DNA from: Desmodus rotundus
Lineage: Eukaryota; Chordata; Mammalia; Chiroptera; Phyllostomidae
Length of the DNA stretch: 64,000 bases
Direction of reading: 5' to 3'
NCBI RefSeq assembly: GCF_022682495.2
Contig: NC_071387.1
Coordinates: 151,980,935-152,044,934, forward strand
The stretch's first letter is position 1, and the number at the start of each line of letters is the position of its first letter. Below are positions 22,986 through 35,269 of the stretch, in pieces. Under the pieces are notes generated by a model. It made no database searches and was not told where the DNA came from. It saw nothing but the letters and a program-made list of their open reading frames with translations. The position numbers and the translations under genes are program-made.

Positions 22986-25379
22986 TATTTCTTTTTCTTT
23001 TTTAAAAAATGTGGTCTATTCCAAAGTTCTTCTGTTTTCTTTTTCCTTTTTCTGACAAAAGAATAAATTGCTTTTTGAATACACACTTTGGCTAGTTTGT
23101 TAAGTTAGTTGATTGGTGTTAGTTTTTTGCTAATTGATTCTTCTTTAAATGATTCAGTTTGGCACTAATTTAGGAAGAGGCTGAGTAAAGACTCATGTGA
23201 AATTACCTGGGATTTTTAAAAAGATAGCTTTCAATTTAAAAGTAATGTTTAAGTAATATTTGGTATCAGTGGTAACTGGTCTGCCAATTTGACATGGTCT
23301 TATCCTGATTTTTGTGTTATAAGGTCTCTTTGGGGCTAATTTCTATAGTAATTTTTTATAGGAACATGAGAGTTTTCTATTGTAAAATTAAAATATTTGC
23401 ATTATTGGCAATATACATTATAGAGAAACTTAGGGGTAAGAATCAGCTCATTTTATTTTGTAGTAAAATCAGAAATAGGAAAAATATGCTAACATGGTAA
23501 TATCTAATGAGGGAAATGTTCCATGTGGATGTCTGTTTTTCTATTAATCTCTAAAATCATTATTTGCTTTTATTATTATGAGTAATGAGGTACAAAAATG
23601 TTATTAGGAATATATTTACAAAAAAGATAAACAAGATATGACTTTTAAAATTTTAATAAATTCTGTTTTAAAAATGATTTAAATCTTTAGATAATGTAAG
23701 ATTTAAGATTTCAACAAAGATATAATATCTATTTATGCTACTTCTGAGACCTATTTAGGTATTTTTCTCTTATTTAGCTGCATTTAGTACAGCTTCTAAC
23801 ATAAGGAAATGAAAACTGGGTCCTGTATGATGGCTTTTTTATGGGTACAGAGAAGTATAATTTTCCTTAGTTATTTTTGAAGTCTCCATCTAGAAACACC
23901 AGTAATTTTATTTTTATGATAGTATGTAGATAACAAGGTCATATGTTCTCAAGCTAACACAGAGGGCATGTGAAAGGAAAAGAGAAAATATAATTTTTGT
24001 TTTTGCTCTTGTCATTAGAGATTTTCATAATTTCTTTGTACATTGGACACCTTCTCATGTTTATTGTACTATGCTGATATCAATGTCTGATTTCATTAAG
24101 TTAATATCAAGTTAGTGAAAATGAAAAGCAGAATATTTTTCTGCTATTAGTATTGTTCTGGACTTTTGTCCTAAATACTTACCTTTTATGGTTATAAGTT
24201 ATTTTAGAATGGGAATTCTTTAGGAAGAGGTATTTTGTTTTAAGCCAAATTAGGCTGCTAACCTAAATTTGGACCTATCCCTTCACTATTTATTAGTAAA
24301 TATGTTGTGGCACTTATGCAGATGAATACAAACAGTTGTTATATTCTGCACTTTTACATTTTCTATTGGACATATGTCAGTGAAGGCACAGCTTTGGTAA
24401 GGGGTGGGGAGCAACATATATATGTATATATACATATATACATATATACATATATATACACATAGACACACACACACATATGTAAGCAATCACCTTTTTA
24501 CATTGGTATTAGCATTCTTCAGTCTAGGAACTGAGAAAAACACAAAATAAAGTCACACAGCTAGTTATACATATTTTACACTAACCCTATCACACTTGAT
24601 AGTACTCTGGACTTGAATATACAATGACAGAGACAGGGAGTGTGGGTGTGGGGAATTGGAAAGATGAAACAGGAAAAGACATGGAGAAGGTAAATGCTCT
24701 TGGCTTTTGATATTTAATTTGTAGATTGAATTTATTTTTCTCTTAAGTCTTGAGCTTATGGTTGTAATTGGAATTAATGTAAGCATAGTTACCAAAATAA
24801 TGGAATAAATCATTTAAGATTGGGTATCTTGTTTGTTATTGAGTATTTTGATTAAATCTAAGTAGGTCATCATTGTAGTTTATAAATCTTAATGCCATGT
24901 CATTTGTAAATATGCCTGTTATTTAAAAAAAATTAAACCCATTTCTTCTTGCTTTGATTTTTCTTTCCTCTCTAGGATTAATGGGGAAAACATGAACTTT
25001 GCTATGAATTTCTCCTAAAATTTTGACTTATAATTTACTTTCTCAAGACTCATTTTGAACTTCAGAGATCATCTTCTATAACCTCCTATTGAAAGATTTC
25101 AAAATGAGTAAGTTGACCTTCTGAATTTTGGGAGGTACTTGACTGAGATTAATAGGTGTTATTATGTTGGCTGCTGCTAATGTATTAGGAATTATTCTTC
25201 AAAGAGTCCAGTTAAACACCAAGCCCACTGTCATTTGTTGAGGGGTGGGAAGAGGCACATAGACACAATCATTTATAAGCCTGATGGGACTGCTTGCCAA
25301 TTTTCATTTATTTTGACTTGAGTAAGCACCAGGATCAACTTAACTTAGAAAAAGTAATACCAGGCTTAGGATTTTGGCA
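22986..25379. other. AT-rich intergenic sequence
   Basis: About 2.4 kb without a recognised gene. It contains the TA/CA microsatellite listed separately. Open frames here are short and compositionally non-coding. Confidence 0.45.
24413..24482. repeat. (TA/CATA)n and (CA)n microsatellite
   Basis: Alternating ATATATAC-type units are followed by ACACACACACA. A 67-codon minus frame through it is an artefact of the repeat. Confidence 0.9.
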
Positions 25380-25725
25380 AATATGTTAGTGGATGTGGCA
25401 TTTTTTTAAAGGAATGTGAGATAGAAGTCAAATAGAATGTGAGATGTTGTCTGTTGTATAACACAGTGCCTGTAGTTAACAATACATTATCATGCAAAAA
25501 ATATATTAAGAGGATAGATCTCATGTTAAGTATTCTTACTGCAGAACAGAAACAAAAACAAAAGAACACAAGGATATTTTTGGAGATGGTAGATGTAGTT
25601 ATAGTAGCTTGATTGTGGTGATAATCTCATGGGTATATGCATAAGTCCAAATCATCAAACTGTATACATTAAATATGTGCAAGTTTTAAATACATTAATT
25701 ATACCTTAACAAAGCTAAAAAAGAT
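25380..25725 (+). mobile_element. Old L1 3' end (plus orientation)
   Basis: The sequence ends with a CTGTATACATTAAATATGTG block, then AATTATACCTTAACAAAGCT and an A-rich tail. This is the typical 3' UTR text of older mammalian L1M elements, and the upstream part also follows it. Confidence 0.75.
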
Positions 25726-25819
25726 CCTGATTATATTTTAAAGTTATATTCTACAGAAGGAAGAGAAGAAAATCAAGCAGATAAAATCCCAAAGCACTCA
25801 GAATACATGTTTTAGTTTT

Positions 25820-26000
25820 TTAGTTACATTTGACATTCAATATTATTTTATACTAGTTTCAGGTATACAGCAAAGTAGTTGGAAAAGGTGAAGGGATTAA
25901 GAAGTACAAATCAATAGTTATAAAATAATCATGGGGATGCAAAGTGTACAGCATAGGGAATATAGTCAATAATATTGTAGTAACTATATGATGTAGGAGG
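25820..26000 (+). mobile_element. Old L1 3' UTR fragment
   Basis: It contains GGGATTAAGAAGTACAAAT and a GTACAGCATAGGGAATATAG block characteristic of L1M 3' UTRs. It is truncated at both ends. Confidence 0.7.
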
Positions 26001-26590
26001 TGAAAGGCAATGGCTTCATGATTCTTTGCTGCAGTGTATTGACTTCATGATGAGTACTTGATACTGATGATGATGGTGTTGGTGCTCTCCTTGTCATTTA
26101 AAGGAAGGTCGGGTATACTCTTAAGCTTTTCTTCTACTGAGTCTGATTCACAGGGGAAAAAAACTCTTTGAGGGCAATAGACAAGTGAAAAATCAATTTA
26201 TGACAGAGGAAGCCAAAGAAGAGGAAAACAAGTGGCAAAAAGTGGGTAGATACTGAGAGAAGAAACATTAAGGGAAAGATGAGGAGGGACAGGGCTCAGG
26301 CCTTAATCATATGAAGCCCTTCTTTTGCTTCCATCCTGGCTGCCATCCTCCCTACCATCCTCCAGCTATTAAAAAATATTACCTTAATTCTGGTGTTAAT
26401 CCAGTTTTTCCAGCCTTTTATCTTTTCCATCCACAGGTATTCTAGGTTTACATGGTCACTATAACTATCACTAGTCTTCTCCCTCCTCATTCCACTGTTA
26501 TTTGCTAAAAGCTTTCCTGTAATACTCAAATTCTCCAATTTAGTTAACTCAAACAGATTCACTGTCAATGATAATTCAGTTTCACTTTAA
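26001..26590. other. No recognised element
   Basis: Mixed-composition sequence. A 90-codon minus frame at 26296-26568 has no recognisable domain and no splice context. Confidence 0.4.
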
Positions 26591-27130
26591 ATCAGGCAGT
26601 GTTCTAGGTCCTGAAGATATAGTCAATGAGGTGAAGTCTCAATCCTCATGGAAATTACATTGCAACAGATAAATAAATGTATATTTGATTTGTTATGGGA
26701 GAAAAGTAGATGAAGGGGATAGATAATGGCAGAGTATGTTAACTTTAGAAAGGGTTATCAAGAAAGTTTCCTGTATGGAGGTAATATTTAAGTAGGAATC
26801 TGAATAAAGTATGAGAACAAACCATATGCTTCAGGGCAATGAGTACTTGGCAGCAGCATGAGTCAAGAACAAAGGCTTATGTTTAGTATGTTCAAGGCTC
26901 AGCAAGAAGCACAGTGGATGGAGTGGGAGAGTGGTAGGAAATGAGGTTAAGACTTAGATCATAAAGGGCTGATAGGCCACTTGAAGTCCCTGGATTTTAC
27001 TCCAAATGGGACAGCAAGTCACACTTAGGGGGCTGAGAGCAGATAGGCAATATGGACTCACTTGACTTAAAACATACTATCTTAGGAAAAAGTAGAGCTG
27101 CAAGGTTTCAGGAGAATTTTTAGGCACTTA
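26590..27130 (+). mobile_element. Ancient L2-like repeat
   Basis: The text runs from a 'GTGTTCTAGGTCCTGAAGAT' block, through a segment of the form CATGGAAATTACATTGCAAC, to GGGAGAGTGGTAGGAAATGA. This follows a common ancient eutherian repeat that I associate with L2. The family name is from memory and uncertain, but the repeat nature is well supported because the same order recurs at 47820-49600. Confidence 0.5.
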
Positions 27131-27361
27131 CCCAGTTGCATTTATTAATACTTATTAATATAAATACTGAAGTAGGAATGACAAGTGGTTGTTCAAGGAC
27201 AGCTTGAACTGGATGGCACTAGTGAAGGTCTATTGTAACTTTGGAAGAGTACACAGTACCATGATGGAATAGGTGACTGTTTTCCTAGAAAGATTTCATT
27301 GATTAGTTCTTTCAGAGAAAGAAGTGAACACTGGTGGCTAATCAGCACATATTCTTGGGGG

Positions 27362-27500
27362 CTTATTATGTATCTGACACTGGGCTAGATACTTTTGTAA
27401 ATGTTAGATAGTGCAGGTATTTGCAGGTATTTGTCCCCATTTTGCAGAGAAGAAAGCTGAAGTCCAGAGGTTCTGTTGTGCCACTGCTGCTGGAAGCACT
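27362..27500 (-). mobile_element. MIR SINE (ancient), reverse
   Basis: It contains TATTATGTATCTGACACTGG and, further right, CCCCATTTTGCAGAGAAGAA followed by an AGTCCAGAGG block. This is the reverse-orientation MIR order. Confidence 0.72.
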
Positions 27501-29384
27501 TGGTTAATTATCAGGCTACACTAAAGTAGACACTTTGCCTGAAGTATTGGGGTAATTGCAGCAGTGTAGATCTAGGTATTAATCATGTTTAATTAGGCAA
27601 TGTGCTATTAAATTTCTAAGAATATATTAAAGGGGTAATTTAAAAGACATATTTTAAAACACATACTTTCTAATTTTCTGGAAATTAAAGGATTATATGT
27701 TCATTTTAGAAAAATTAGAAATTATAATTTTATATACACACACATATACACATTTTGACAACCTCTCTGCTTCCTTCTTGTTAATGCCTCAGACCTGTAC
27801 TTTTTCCAATATAAGCCAATAAATTCTAGTGGCATTGTTATTGTATTTATTTAAATAGTTGCAGAATGAATGAGTTTTACTTTCTCCAGTGTTACCCATC
27901 ATTTAGAAAAGTGCTCTAAGACAATTTATTACTTGAAAATGAGTTTGGGGAACTTAATAAATGTGTTTGATAACTGAATTTGTTTAGTAAAATTGTTACA
28001 GAGGTCATCTGAGGAACTTAGTTCTATAGTCTATTGAGTAGTAGTAATTCAAAATCTTATGCTCTTGTGGACTACCTGTAAGACATATTATCAAATCCAA
28101 TATTTATTTGGCAAAATGCATCTAAAGAAATTAAACAAAATAAAATGATTTCCCCTTCCCTTGATAACTTCCTTGCTCATACCAGACTATGGAAATACAT
28201 CTCAGTTTACAATAGCAAGTATTCGAGGAGTACATTTTTTTGTTATTTTCTTTTATAACTCAGTTTCTATTTTCTGCAAAGATTTCTAAAATGTTAGTGT
28301 TAAAGAGGATCTATTACCTTTTCCTAGTTCTCTGCTAATTCTTGGATTGGGGTAGTGGGTCCTACTAGACATCTTCATCTTTCCACAGTGGTGGCATCTA
28401 TAGAACTGTTAATCATTCATTTTGTTTCTGAAGTTAGTTGTCATTACACATTGCTGCTGACTCATCCCACATTCTCATGCACAAGGTTTTAGCTGGCAGT
28501 GCAACTCTTCCTGCAATTTTCATGCTATTGATCATATTGTAATCTTTCTGTGGTCTCCAGCTCCAGTAAGATGTGAGAATTCCCTGAGAGTTCCACTGCC
28601 TAAGCATCTCGAGGGCTGGATAGGGTTTGGGAAACTTTGTGAGGCTAATTCCCTTGTTTTCCTCTCACATTATCCATCCAATTCTGTGTGATCTTCCTGC
28701 CTCCCTGAGTCTGTACCTAGGACTTGGGATGAGCATTGCCTCTATTCTCTTGTAAAAACAGTGTCTATCTGTTCAGTTGTTCTTTGACTCCAGTTTTCTC
28801 CCTTCCAGGGAACCTTCTCCAAGTCTGGAGGGTGAGAAAGTCTTTTTTAAAAAATGTTTTAAATCTGTGTTCTGTGCCAGATGTAAATCCATGAGCTGAA
28901 TTTGACCTACAGAAGTGCCTTTTTTTTTTGTAAAAATCGGGAAATTTTACATAAAAATTCAGATTTCCAGATTTCTTTTTTGGGTAAAATGATCTGGCAA
29001 TACTTGGACCAAATTTTCATATAGTAAAGCTGGAGCTGCATAGTGGCTCCTTATAAGGTTTTCTCACTCTCATCCCTGTGTTCTCTTTTTGTTTTATATT
29101 AGTCACATGCCTGGCTTTGGTAAGCATATGTTCTGAGTCCTTTCCATTATTTCTCAGGCTCAGGATTTTAAAATTCATAGGTTAGGAAGAAGACTCCATG
29201 TTTCTGCTTTCTGCTGTCACCTCTTATTTTGAGGCCAGGTGAGCTTATCTACTGCTTGGATGGAGGAAGAATACAAGAACAATAGGGGAAAATATTGGCT
29301 TGTATTTCAAAATTGTTAAACCACTACAAGAAATGATCAGGATTTTATTTTACTAGTTTAAAAATGTTGTGGATTTTTAAAATT
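27501..29384. other. AT-rich intergenic sequence
   Basis: No gene or clear repeat was recognised over about 1.9 kb. The part at 28880-29060 may be a diverged interspersed repeat but I cannot name it. Confidence 0.4.
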
Positions 29385-30225
29385 CAGCTTTATTAATATA
29401 AAAATAACATAGAGTTCACCAATTTTTAATGTATAATATAAACTGTTTTCCAAATTGATTGTGTCATTTTACATTCCCAATAGCAATGTATGAAAGTTCA
29501 GCTTCTCCACAGCCTTAGCATTTGATGTTATTAATATTTTAATTTAGTCACTCTAGTGGATACATTGTCTCTAGTTTTATCTGTTTGTGGTTTTAATTTG
29601 CATTTTCCTAGTGAATAATGATGCTGAGCATCTTTTCATGTGCTTATTTTCCATTTCTATACACACATATATTTTTCAGACTTGTCTGTTTAAATCTTTT
29701 GTATATTTTTAAAAATTAAGTTGTTTTTCTTATTTTTGAGTAGATGAGCTTTTTTGTACTGTGGGTACAAGCCCTTTATTAGATAAATCTTTCAAAAATA
29801 TTTTCTCACATTTTATTAATGTGTGTTTTCAAAAGCAAAAGTTTTTACTTTTGATGAAGGCCAATATGCTGATTATTTTTATGGTTCACATCTTTTGTGT
29901 CCTATCACTAAATCAATAAATAAAAACAAAGAAAAAATTAACTTAAGCTCACAAAGTTTTATCATATGTTTTCTTCCAGAAATTTTATTGCTTTTGTCCT
30001 TACATTTAAATCTATGGTCTATTTTGAGTTAATTTTATATAAAATATGAGGTAAGGATAGAGTTTCTTCTTTTCACATGTGAATATCTAATTGTTCCAGC
30101 TGTCTTTGTAAAAGAGGCCACTCTTTCCCTTCTGCACTAATATGATATATTTGTTGGAAATTAGTTAATCACAGGTGTATTCATAATTTTATTCTGTACC
30201 ATTGATCTATATGTCCTTTAATCAA
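29385..30225 (-). mobile_element. Old L1M ORF2 fragment (left part)
   Basis: Minus-strand L1 ORF2 C-terminal half text, heavily mutated. It includes the GAATAATGATGCTGAGCATC and CATTGATCTATATGTCC landmarks. The matching right part resumes at about 31807 after an inserted L1/HAL1 5' part. Confidence 0.75.
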
Positions 30226-31806
30226 GGACCTGGTTTTCTCTTGTGGCTTTTAGGATTCTCTCCCTGTCTTTAAACCTTGTCATTTTAATTATGATGTATC
30301 TCAATGTAGGCCTCTTTGGGTCCACCTTTTTGGGACTCTCTGAGCTTCCTCGACTTGTGTGTCTTTTTCATTTACCAGATTAGGGAAGGTTTTGTTCATT
30401 ATTTCTTCATATTGGTTCTGGATCCCTTGCTTGTTTTCTTCTCCTTCTGGTATTCCCATGATGCAGATGTTCTTACACTTCATGTTGTCCAAATGTTTCT
30501 TAAGCTTTCCTCGTTTTTTAAAATTCTTTTTCTTGTTGCTGCTCTGCCTGGGTGTTTTTTCCCATCTTGTTTTCCAAATCACTGACTCAAACCTGTGCTT
30601 CATCTAACCTACTGTTTATTCCTTCCAGTGTTTTATTTGTTCAGATATTTCATTTTTTTTATTTCTGACTGTCCTTTTTAACAGTTTCTATGTATTTTGC
30701 ATGCTGTTAAGTATCCTTATAATCATTACTCTGAACTCTCTATCTGATAAATAGCTTGCCTCCATTTCATCTAGCTCTTCTGGAGAATTCTCTTGTTCTT
30801 TCATTTGGGGTATGTTTCTTTTGTCTTCTCATTTTGGCTGCTTCTTTGTATTTGTTTCTATGTATCTGATAGATCTGCAAAGACTCTGGTCCTGCTTGTG
30901 ACTGTTTGGAGCTATCAGTGACCCACAGCCTGTGGTTCCCTCTGCTGTGCCTGTTTGTGGACAGAAAGAACCAGGCTGCACACCAAGGCAAGCTTTTATA
31001 AGCACTAGGCTTGGGAAAAGGGTCAGCTGAAGTTTTTCATTGCTCCCCAAGATCCACCTAGTTGTTAACTAATCATCAATATAGCTTCAAGCTGTACTCA
31101 GCAGCCTGGCTTAAGCTTCACTGGGTGGAGCAAAGTAATTCCTGCAGACAGGGCTATTGCTTCTCCTTAGGCTGATGCCATTTGGAGAGGAGTGCTCTGC
31201 CTGAGAAAGATGGCTTCTGCAGTATGGGAAATGACTCAGCACAGGGATCTGTCAGCTGTTCCATTACTTCTCTCCCCAGAGACACCAACCCCAGACTCTC
31301 CTCAAGCATCTCTAGTCCACTCTGCCCTCTCTCTGCTGGAGCCCAGGGTAAGTGGCTGCAAACAAAATTTTGTGTGTTGACCCTTCAAGAAGCTCTCTGA
31401 ATTTCCAGCTGTGTCTCCCTCGTAGACAGAAACCCTGTTGCTTTTCATAGCTGGATGTTATCTGGGTTCCTTTCTGGCTCCGGTTCTATAGGATGGGGAG
31501 CATAGCTTGGGGTTTAGACCCACACTTCTCCAGGGAAACCCCCAGCTGCTGAAATATCCCTTCGTAACTTCAACTGCTGCTGATGTGAGCCCAGCCATCC
31601 CTCTCTTGCATCCTATGCACTCCTTCCCAGTCTCATTGGGCTCAAGTGGTTCCTTTTGTCTGTCTGTGGTTATAAGGCTACTTTCCAGCTAATGTTCAGT
31701 TGGCTTGTAAGGATGAGTTCTGTACAATTTAGTTGTTATTTCAGATTGGTACTGGGAGGAGATAGTGTAGTTTCTACTTAATCCTCCACCATCTTGGATC
31801 TCTCTG
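30226..31806 (-). mobile_element. 5' part of an L1 or HAL1 (5' UTR plus ORF1)
   Basis: In minus orientation it starts at 31806 with an L1-type 5' end (AGAGATCCAAGATGGTGGAG). It runs through a GC-richer 5' UTR and reaches ORF1 sequence (30301-30603 includes EKTPRQSS, MGIPEGEENK and MNKTFPNLVNE blocks). It then stops inside the ORF1 C-terminal half with no 3' UTR or A tail. Loss of the 3' side is unusual for a retrotransposition product and implies a later deletion or rearrangement. Confidence 0.72.
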
Positions 31807-32035
31807 CAAATTAATTTTGAATCCTAGGACCTTGCTAAACTCATTTAGTTCTGGTAGATTTTTGTTTATTTTCTTGCTTTTTGTAGATTTCTTTACATAG
31901 TAATAATAATACATAATCATGTCTTCTATCAAAAAGGCAGTGTTACTCTTTTCTTTCTAATTTTTCTGCCTGTTGTTATTTTTCCCCCCTAGGAACCCCA
32001 TTCTGGCTGTAGTTTGTTAACCCCTTACCAAAAAG
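31807..32035 (-). mobile_element. Old L1M ORF2 fragment (right part)
   Basis: The text TTGAATCCTAGGACCTTGCT, then the TTTAGTTCTGGTAGATTTTTG landmark, continues older L1 ORF2 RT sequence in reverse. About 0.5 kb of the expected ORF2 between this and 30225 is missing. Confidence 0.65.
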
Positions 32036-32039
32036 TATA

Positions 32040-32210
32040 GTTACCATTTATTAAGTATCAACAGCATAGCGGGTAATGTTATAGGCACATTGTATTGTTA
32101 TTTAATTATTCCTGACAACAAGCAGGAGGCTGAGGCTCAGCAGGTTTTAAATTATTACTCTGAGATCACATAGCAAATTGCTGTGTGAAATAAGGAAGTG
32201 GATTGAATAA
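32040..32210 (-). mobile_element. MIR SINE (ancient), reverse
   Basis: It contains ACCATTTATTAAGTATCAAC, then a CAGGAGGCTGAGGCTCAGCA block and ATCACATAGCAAATTGCTG. This is the order of a reversed MIR. Confidence 0.65.
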
Positions 32211-32399
32211 AGAATCACAGAAGTCAGAAGCAGCAGACTGGGTAACATCTACTTTGTTTCCATCACCTGGAAGTACTATGTGTGCACCAGCAAAAACACA
32301 TTAGTTTATCAATCCACTATGGTAACATAAGGCAGTAAGGGTTAAGATCATTTTTCTGACTTGCCGTTTATGGTTGAACCTATTATCATCTTATATCTT

Positions 32400-32640
32400 G
32401 CTTTGAAATGAAGCTTTGGGAATGAAGAGGTTACTATCAAAGGGGCTTTCAAACAGTGCTTTAAATATAATAAGGTGTTCTGGGAATGCCTTGCTGAGAA
32501 GGGCAGGTTTGCGCTATTACTTGGAGATTAGGGAGTGAGCCCTGTAGGTGCATGGGGAGGTTCCCAGGCAAAAGACACAGAGGCAGCACAAGAGCATACC
32601 TGGCAGGTTGGAGAGACACCATGTTGGCCAGTCTGGCCAC
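32400..32640 (+). mobile_element. Ancient L2-like fragment
   Basis: Blocks such as GGTTCCCAGGCAAAAGACAC and GGGAATGCCTTGCTGAGAAG resemble the repeat at 26590-27130 and 47820-49600. The edges are diffuse. Confidence 0.4.
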
Positions 32641-32859
32641 AGAAACAAGGGAATTACCAACATTTATTCTCAGTCTTCTCTATATTCTAAGTACTTTTAT
32701 ACAAACCCATCTCAAAATAAGGAAAATTGGGGGGGGGAAGTGTTTGCTTTTTTCAAAGTGGGTTTCAAATCAAACTTTTATTTATTTTTATTTTTTTCAC
32801 AAGAGCCACATGACTTGAAGTCTGTTTATTCAATTCCTCTGAATTTTGGGTAGTACTTT

Positions 32860-35085
32860 TTAAAAATTGAATTTATTGGGCTACATTGGTTAATAAAATC
32901 ATACAAGTTTCAAGTGTGCAACTCTATAACACATCATCTGCATACTGCATTGTGTACTCACCACCCAAAGTCAACTCTCTTTAGACCATCATTTGTCCTC
33001 CTTTGCCCACTTCTACTTCTGGCAATCACCATACTATTGTCTGTCTTGTTTGGTTACTTTTTTTTTTTTTTTGCTTAATCCCTTCACCTTTATCATCCAA
33101 CCCCACAAACCACGTCTCCTCTGACAGCTGTCAGTCTATTTTATGTATCAATGAGTCTGTTTCTATTTTGTTTGTTAGTTTATTTTGTTCATTAGATTCC
33201 ACATATACGTGAAATTGTATGGTATTTGTCTTCCTCTGACTGGCTTATTTCACCTAGCATAGTACTCTCCACGTCCATCCATGCTTTTGCAAAAGGTAAA
33301 ATTTCCTCTTTTTTATGGCCAAGTAGTATGCCATTGTGTAAATATGCCATAGCTTTTTTATCCACTATCTACTGATGGGCGTTTGGGGCGCTTCCAAATC
33401 TTGACTATTGTAAATAACACTGCAATGAACACAGGGGTGCATGTATTCTTTCAAATTAGTGTTTCAGGATTCTTAGGATATATTCCCAGAGATGAAATCA
33501 CTGGTTCATAAGGCGGTTCCATTTTTAGTTGTTTTTGAGGAAATTCCACACTGTTTCCCAAAGTGGCCACACCAGTCTGCATTCCCACCCACAGTGCATG
33601 AGGGTTCCTTTTTCTCCACAGCCTCTCCAGCACTTGTTGTTTATTGATTTATTGATGATGGCCATTCTGGCAGGTGTGAGGTGATATCTCATTGTGGTTT
33701 TAATTTGCATTTCTCTGATGATTAGTGTACTTTGAGCATCTTTTCATATGTCTGTTGGCCATCTGTATGTCCTCTTTGGAGAAGTGTCTATTCGGACCCT
33801 TTGCTTATTTTCTAATTACATTGTTTGTTTTTTTGGTGTTGAGTTGTGTTAGTTCTTTATTCATCTTGGAAATTACTCCTTATCAGATATATCATTGGTG
33901 AATATGTTCTCCCATATAGTGGGTTGTATTTTCATTTTTGTTGATGGTTTCCTTTGCTGTGCGAAACCTTTTTAGTTTGCTGGAGTCCCATTTGTTTATT
34001 TTTTCCCTTTGTTTCCCTTGCCTGAGGATATATATCAGAAAAAAATATTGCTACAAGAAATGTCAGAGATTTTACTCCCTATGTTTTCTTCTAGGGCTTT
34101 TATGGTTTTATGACTTACATTTAAATCTTTAATCCATTTCAAGTTTATTCTTTCTTTCATAATCCTCACATGAGGATATGTTTATTGATTTTAGAGTCAG
34201 AAGAAGGGAGAGAGAAAAAGTGGGAGACAGAGAGAGAGAAAAATAATTGATGTGAAATAGAAACATTGATTGGTTGCTTCCCATAAGCCCTGACCAGGGA
34301 TCTAACCTGCAAACTTTTGATGTATGGGTTGATTCTTCAATCAACTGAGCCAGGCCAGGGTGAGTATTTTCTTGTGTATGGTGTAAGGAGGTGGTCTAGT
34401 TTCTTTTCTTTTCTTTTTTGCATGTGTCTGTCTAATTTTTCAGTACCATTTATTGGATAGATTGTCTTTATTCCATTATATGTTCTTGCCTCCTTTGTAA
34501 AATTAATTGACTATATATGCATGGGTTTACTTCTGGGCTCTCTATTCTGCCCATTGAGTATGATGTTGACTGTGGGTTTGTCATAGGTGGCCTTTATTAT
34601 ATTGAGGCATAGTCCCTCTATTCCCACTTTGCTGAGAGTTTTTATCAAAAGTGGATGCTGTATTTCATGAAATAGTTTTTCTGCATCTATTAATGTGATC
34701 ATGTGATTTTTATCCTTCATTTTGTTTATGTGATATATCATGCTTATTGATTTGCAGATATCGTACCAACACTGTGTCCCCAGAATCAATCCCAAATGAT
34801 CTTGTTAATGTATTGCTAGATCCAGTTTGCTAATATTTTGTACAGGATTTTTGCATCTATGTTCATCAGGGATATTGGCCTATGACTCTCTTTGTAGTGT
34901 CTTTAACTGGTTTTGGAATTAGGAAAAGTCTTTTCTCCTGTTGAATATTGTGGAATAGTTTGAGAAGGATAGGTATTTGTTCTTCTTTGATTGATTGCTA
35001 AAATTTGCCTGTGGAGCTATCTGCTTCAGGACATTTGTTTGCTGGGAGTTCTTTGATTACTGCTTCAATTTCATTAGTTGTGGGC
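32860..35085 (-). mobile_element. L1, 5'-truncated, with internal deletion
   Basis: The 3' UTR is at 32860-33190. ORF2 C-terminal sequence reads leftward from about 34550 to 33190, with the [17 protein letters not shown] block at 33525-33710. At about 34547 the sequence jumps from the ORF2 downstream of the RT core to the RT region (34551 onward) without the roughly 0.55 kb seen in the full-length copy, so this element has an internal deletion. A Ves-like SINE sits at about 34153-34363. Confidence 0.82.
34153..34363 (-). mobile_element. Older Ves-like SINE variant
   Basis: This variant has the tail block AATCCTCACATGAGGATATG and a head ending GCCAGGCCAGGGTG. It is flanked by similar short repeats (GTTTATTCTT at 34143-34152 and GTATTTTCTT at 34364-34373). 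L1 text resumes after it. Confidence 0.8.
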
Positions 35086-35255
35086 TTCAAACTTTTAAAA
35101 GCATTATTTGGAAACAACTCCCAAATATAAATGAAAAGAAAAGTGATGTTTCAGCTTAAAAAATGATGGGGACATATCAAAAACCCCCCACAGTAGCCAG
35201 ATTAAAGGGGTTCCTACTGGTCAAGTCTGAGACAATTTGAGCTTCCAAATAATGA
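35086..35255 (+). mobile_element. Old L1M 3' UTR, left part
   Basis: The text resembles an older L1M 3' UTR and is continued at 36812 after the insert at 35270-36797. The join is supported by the 14-bp TSD of that insert. Confidence 0.55.
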
Positions 35256-35269
35256 GATTAATAAGTTTT

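Noticed and set aside
24286..24489. Tyr/Ile-rich 67-codon minus frame
   Set aside because: Encoded by the TA/CA microsatellite.
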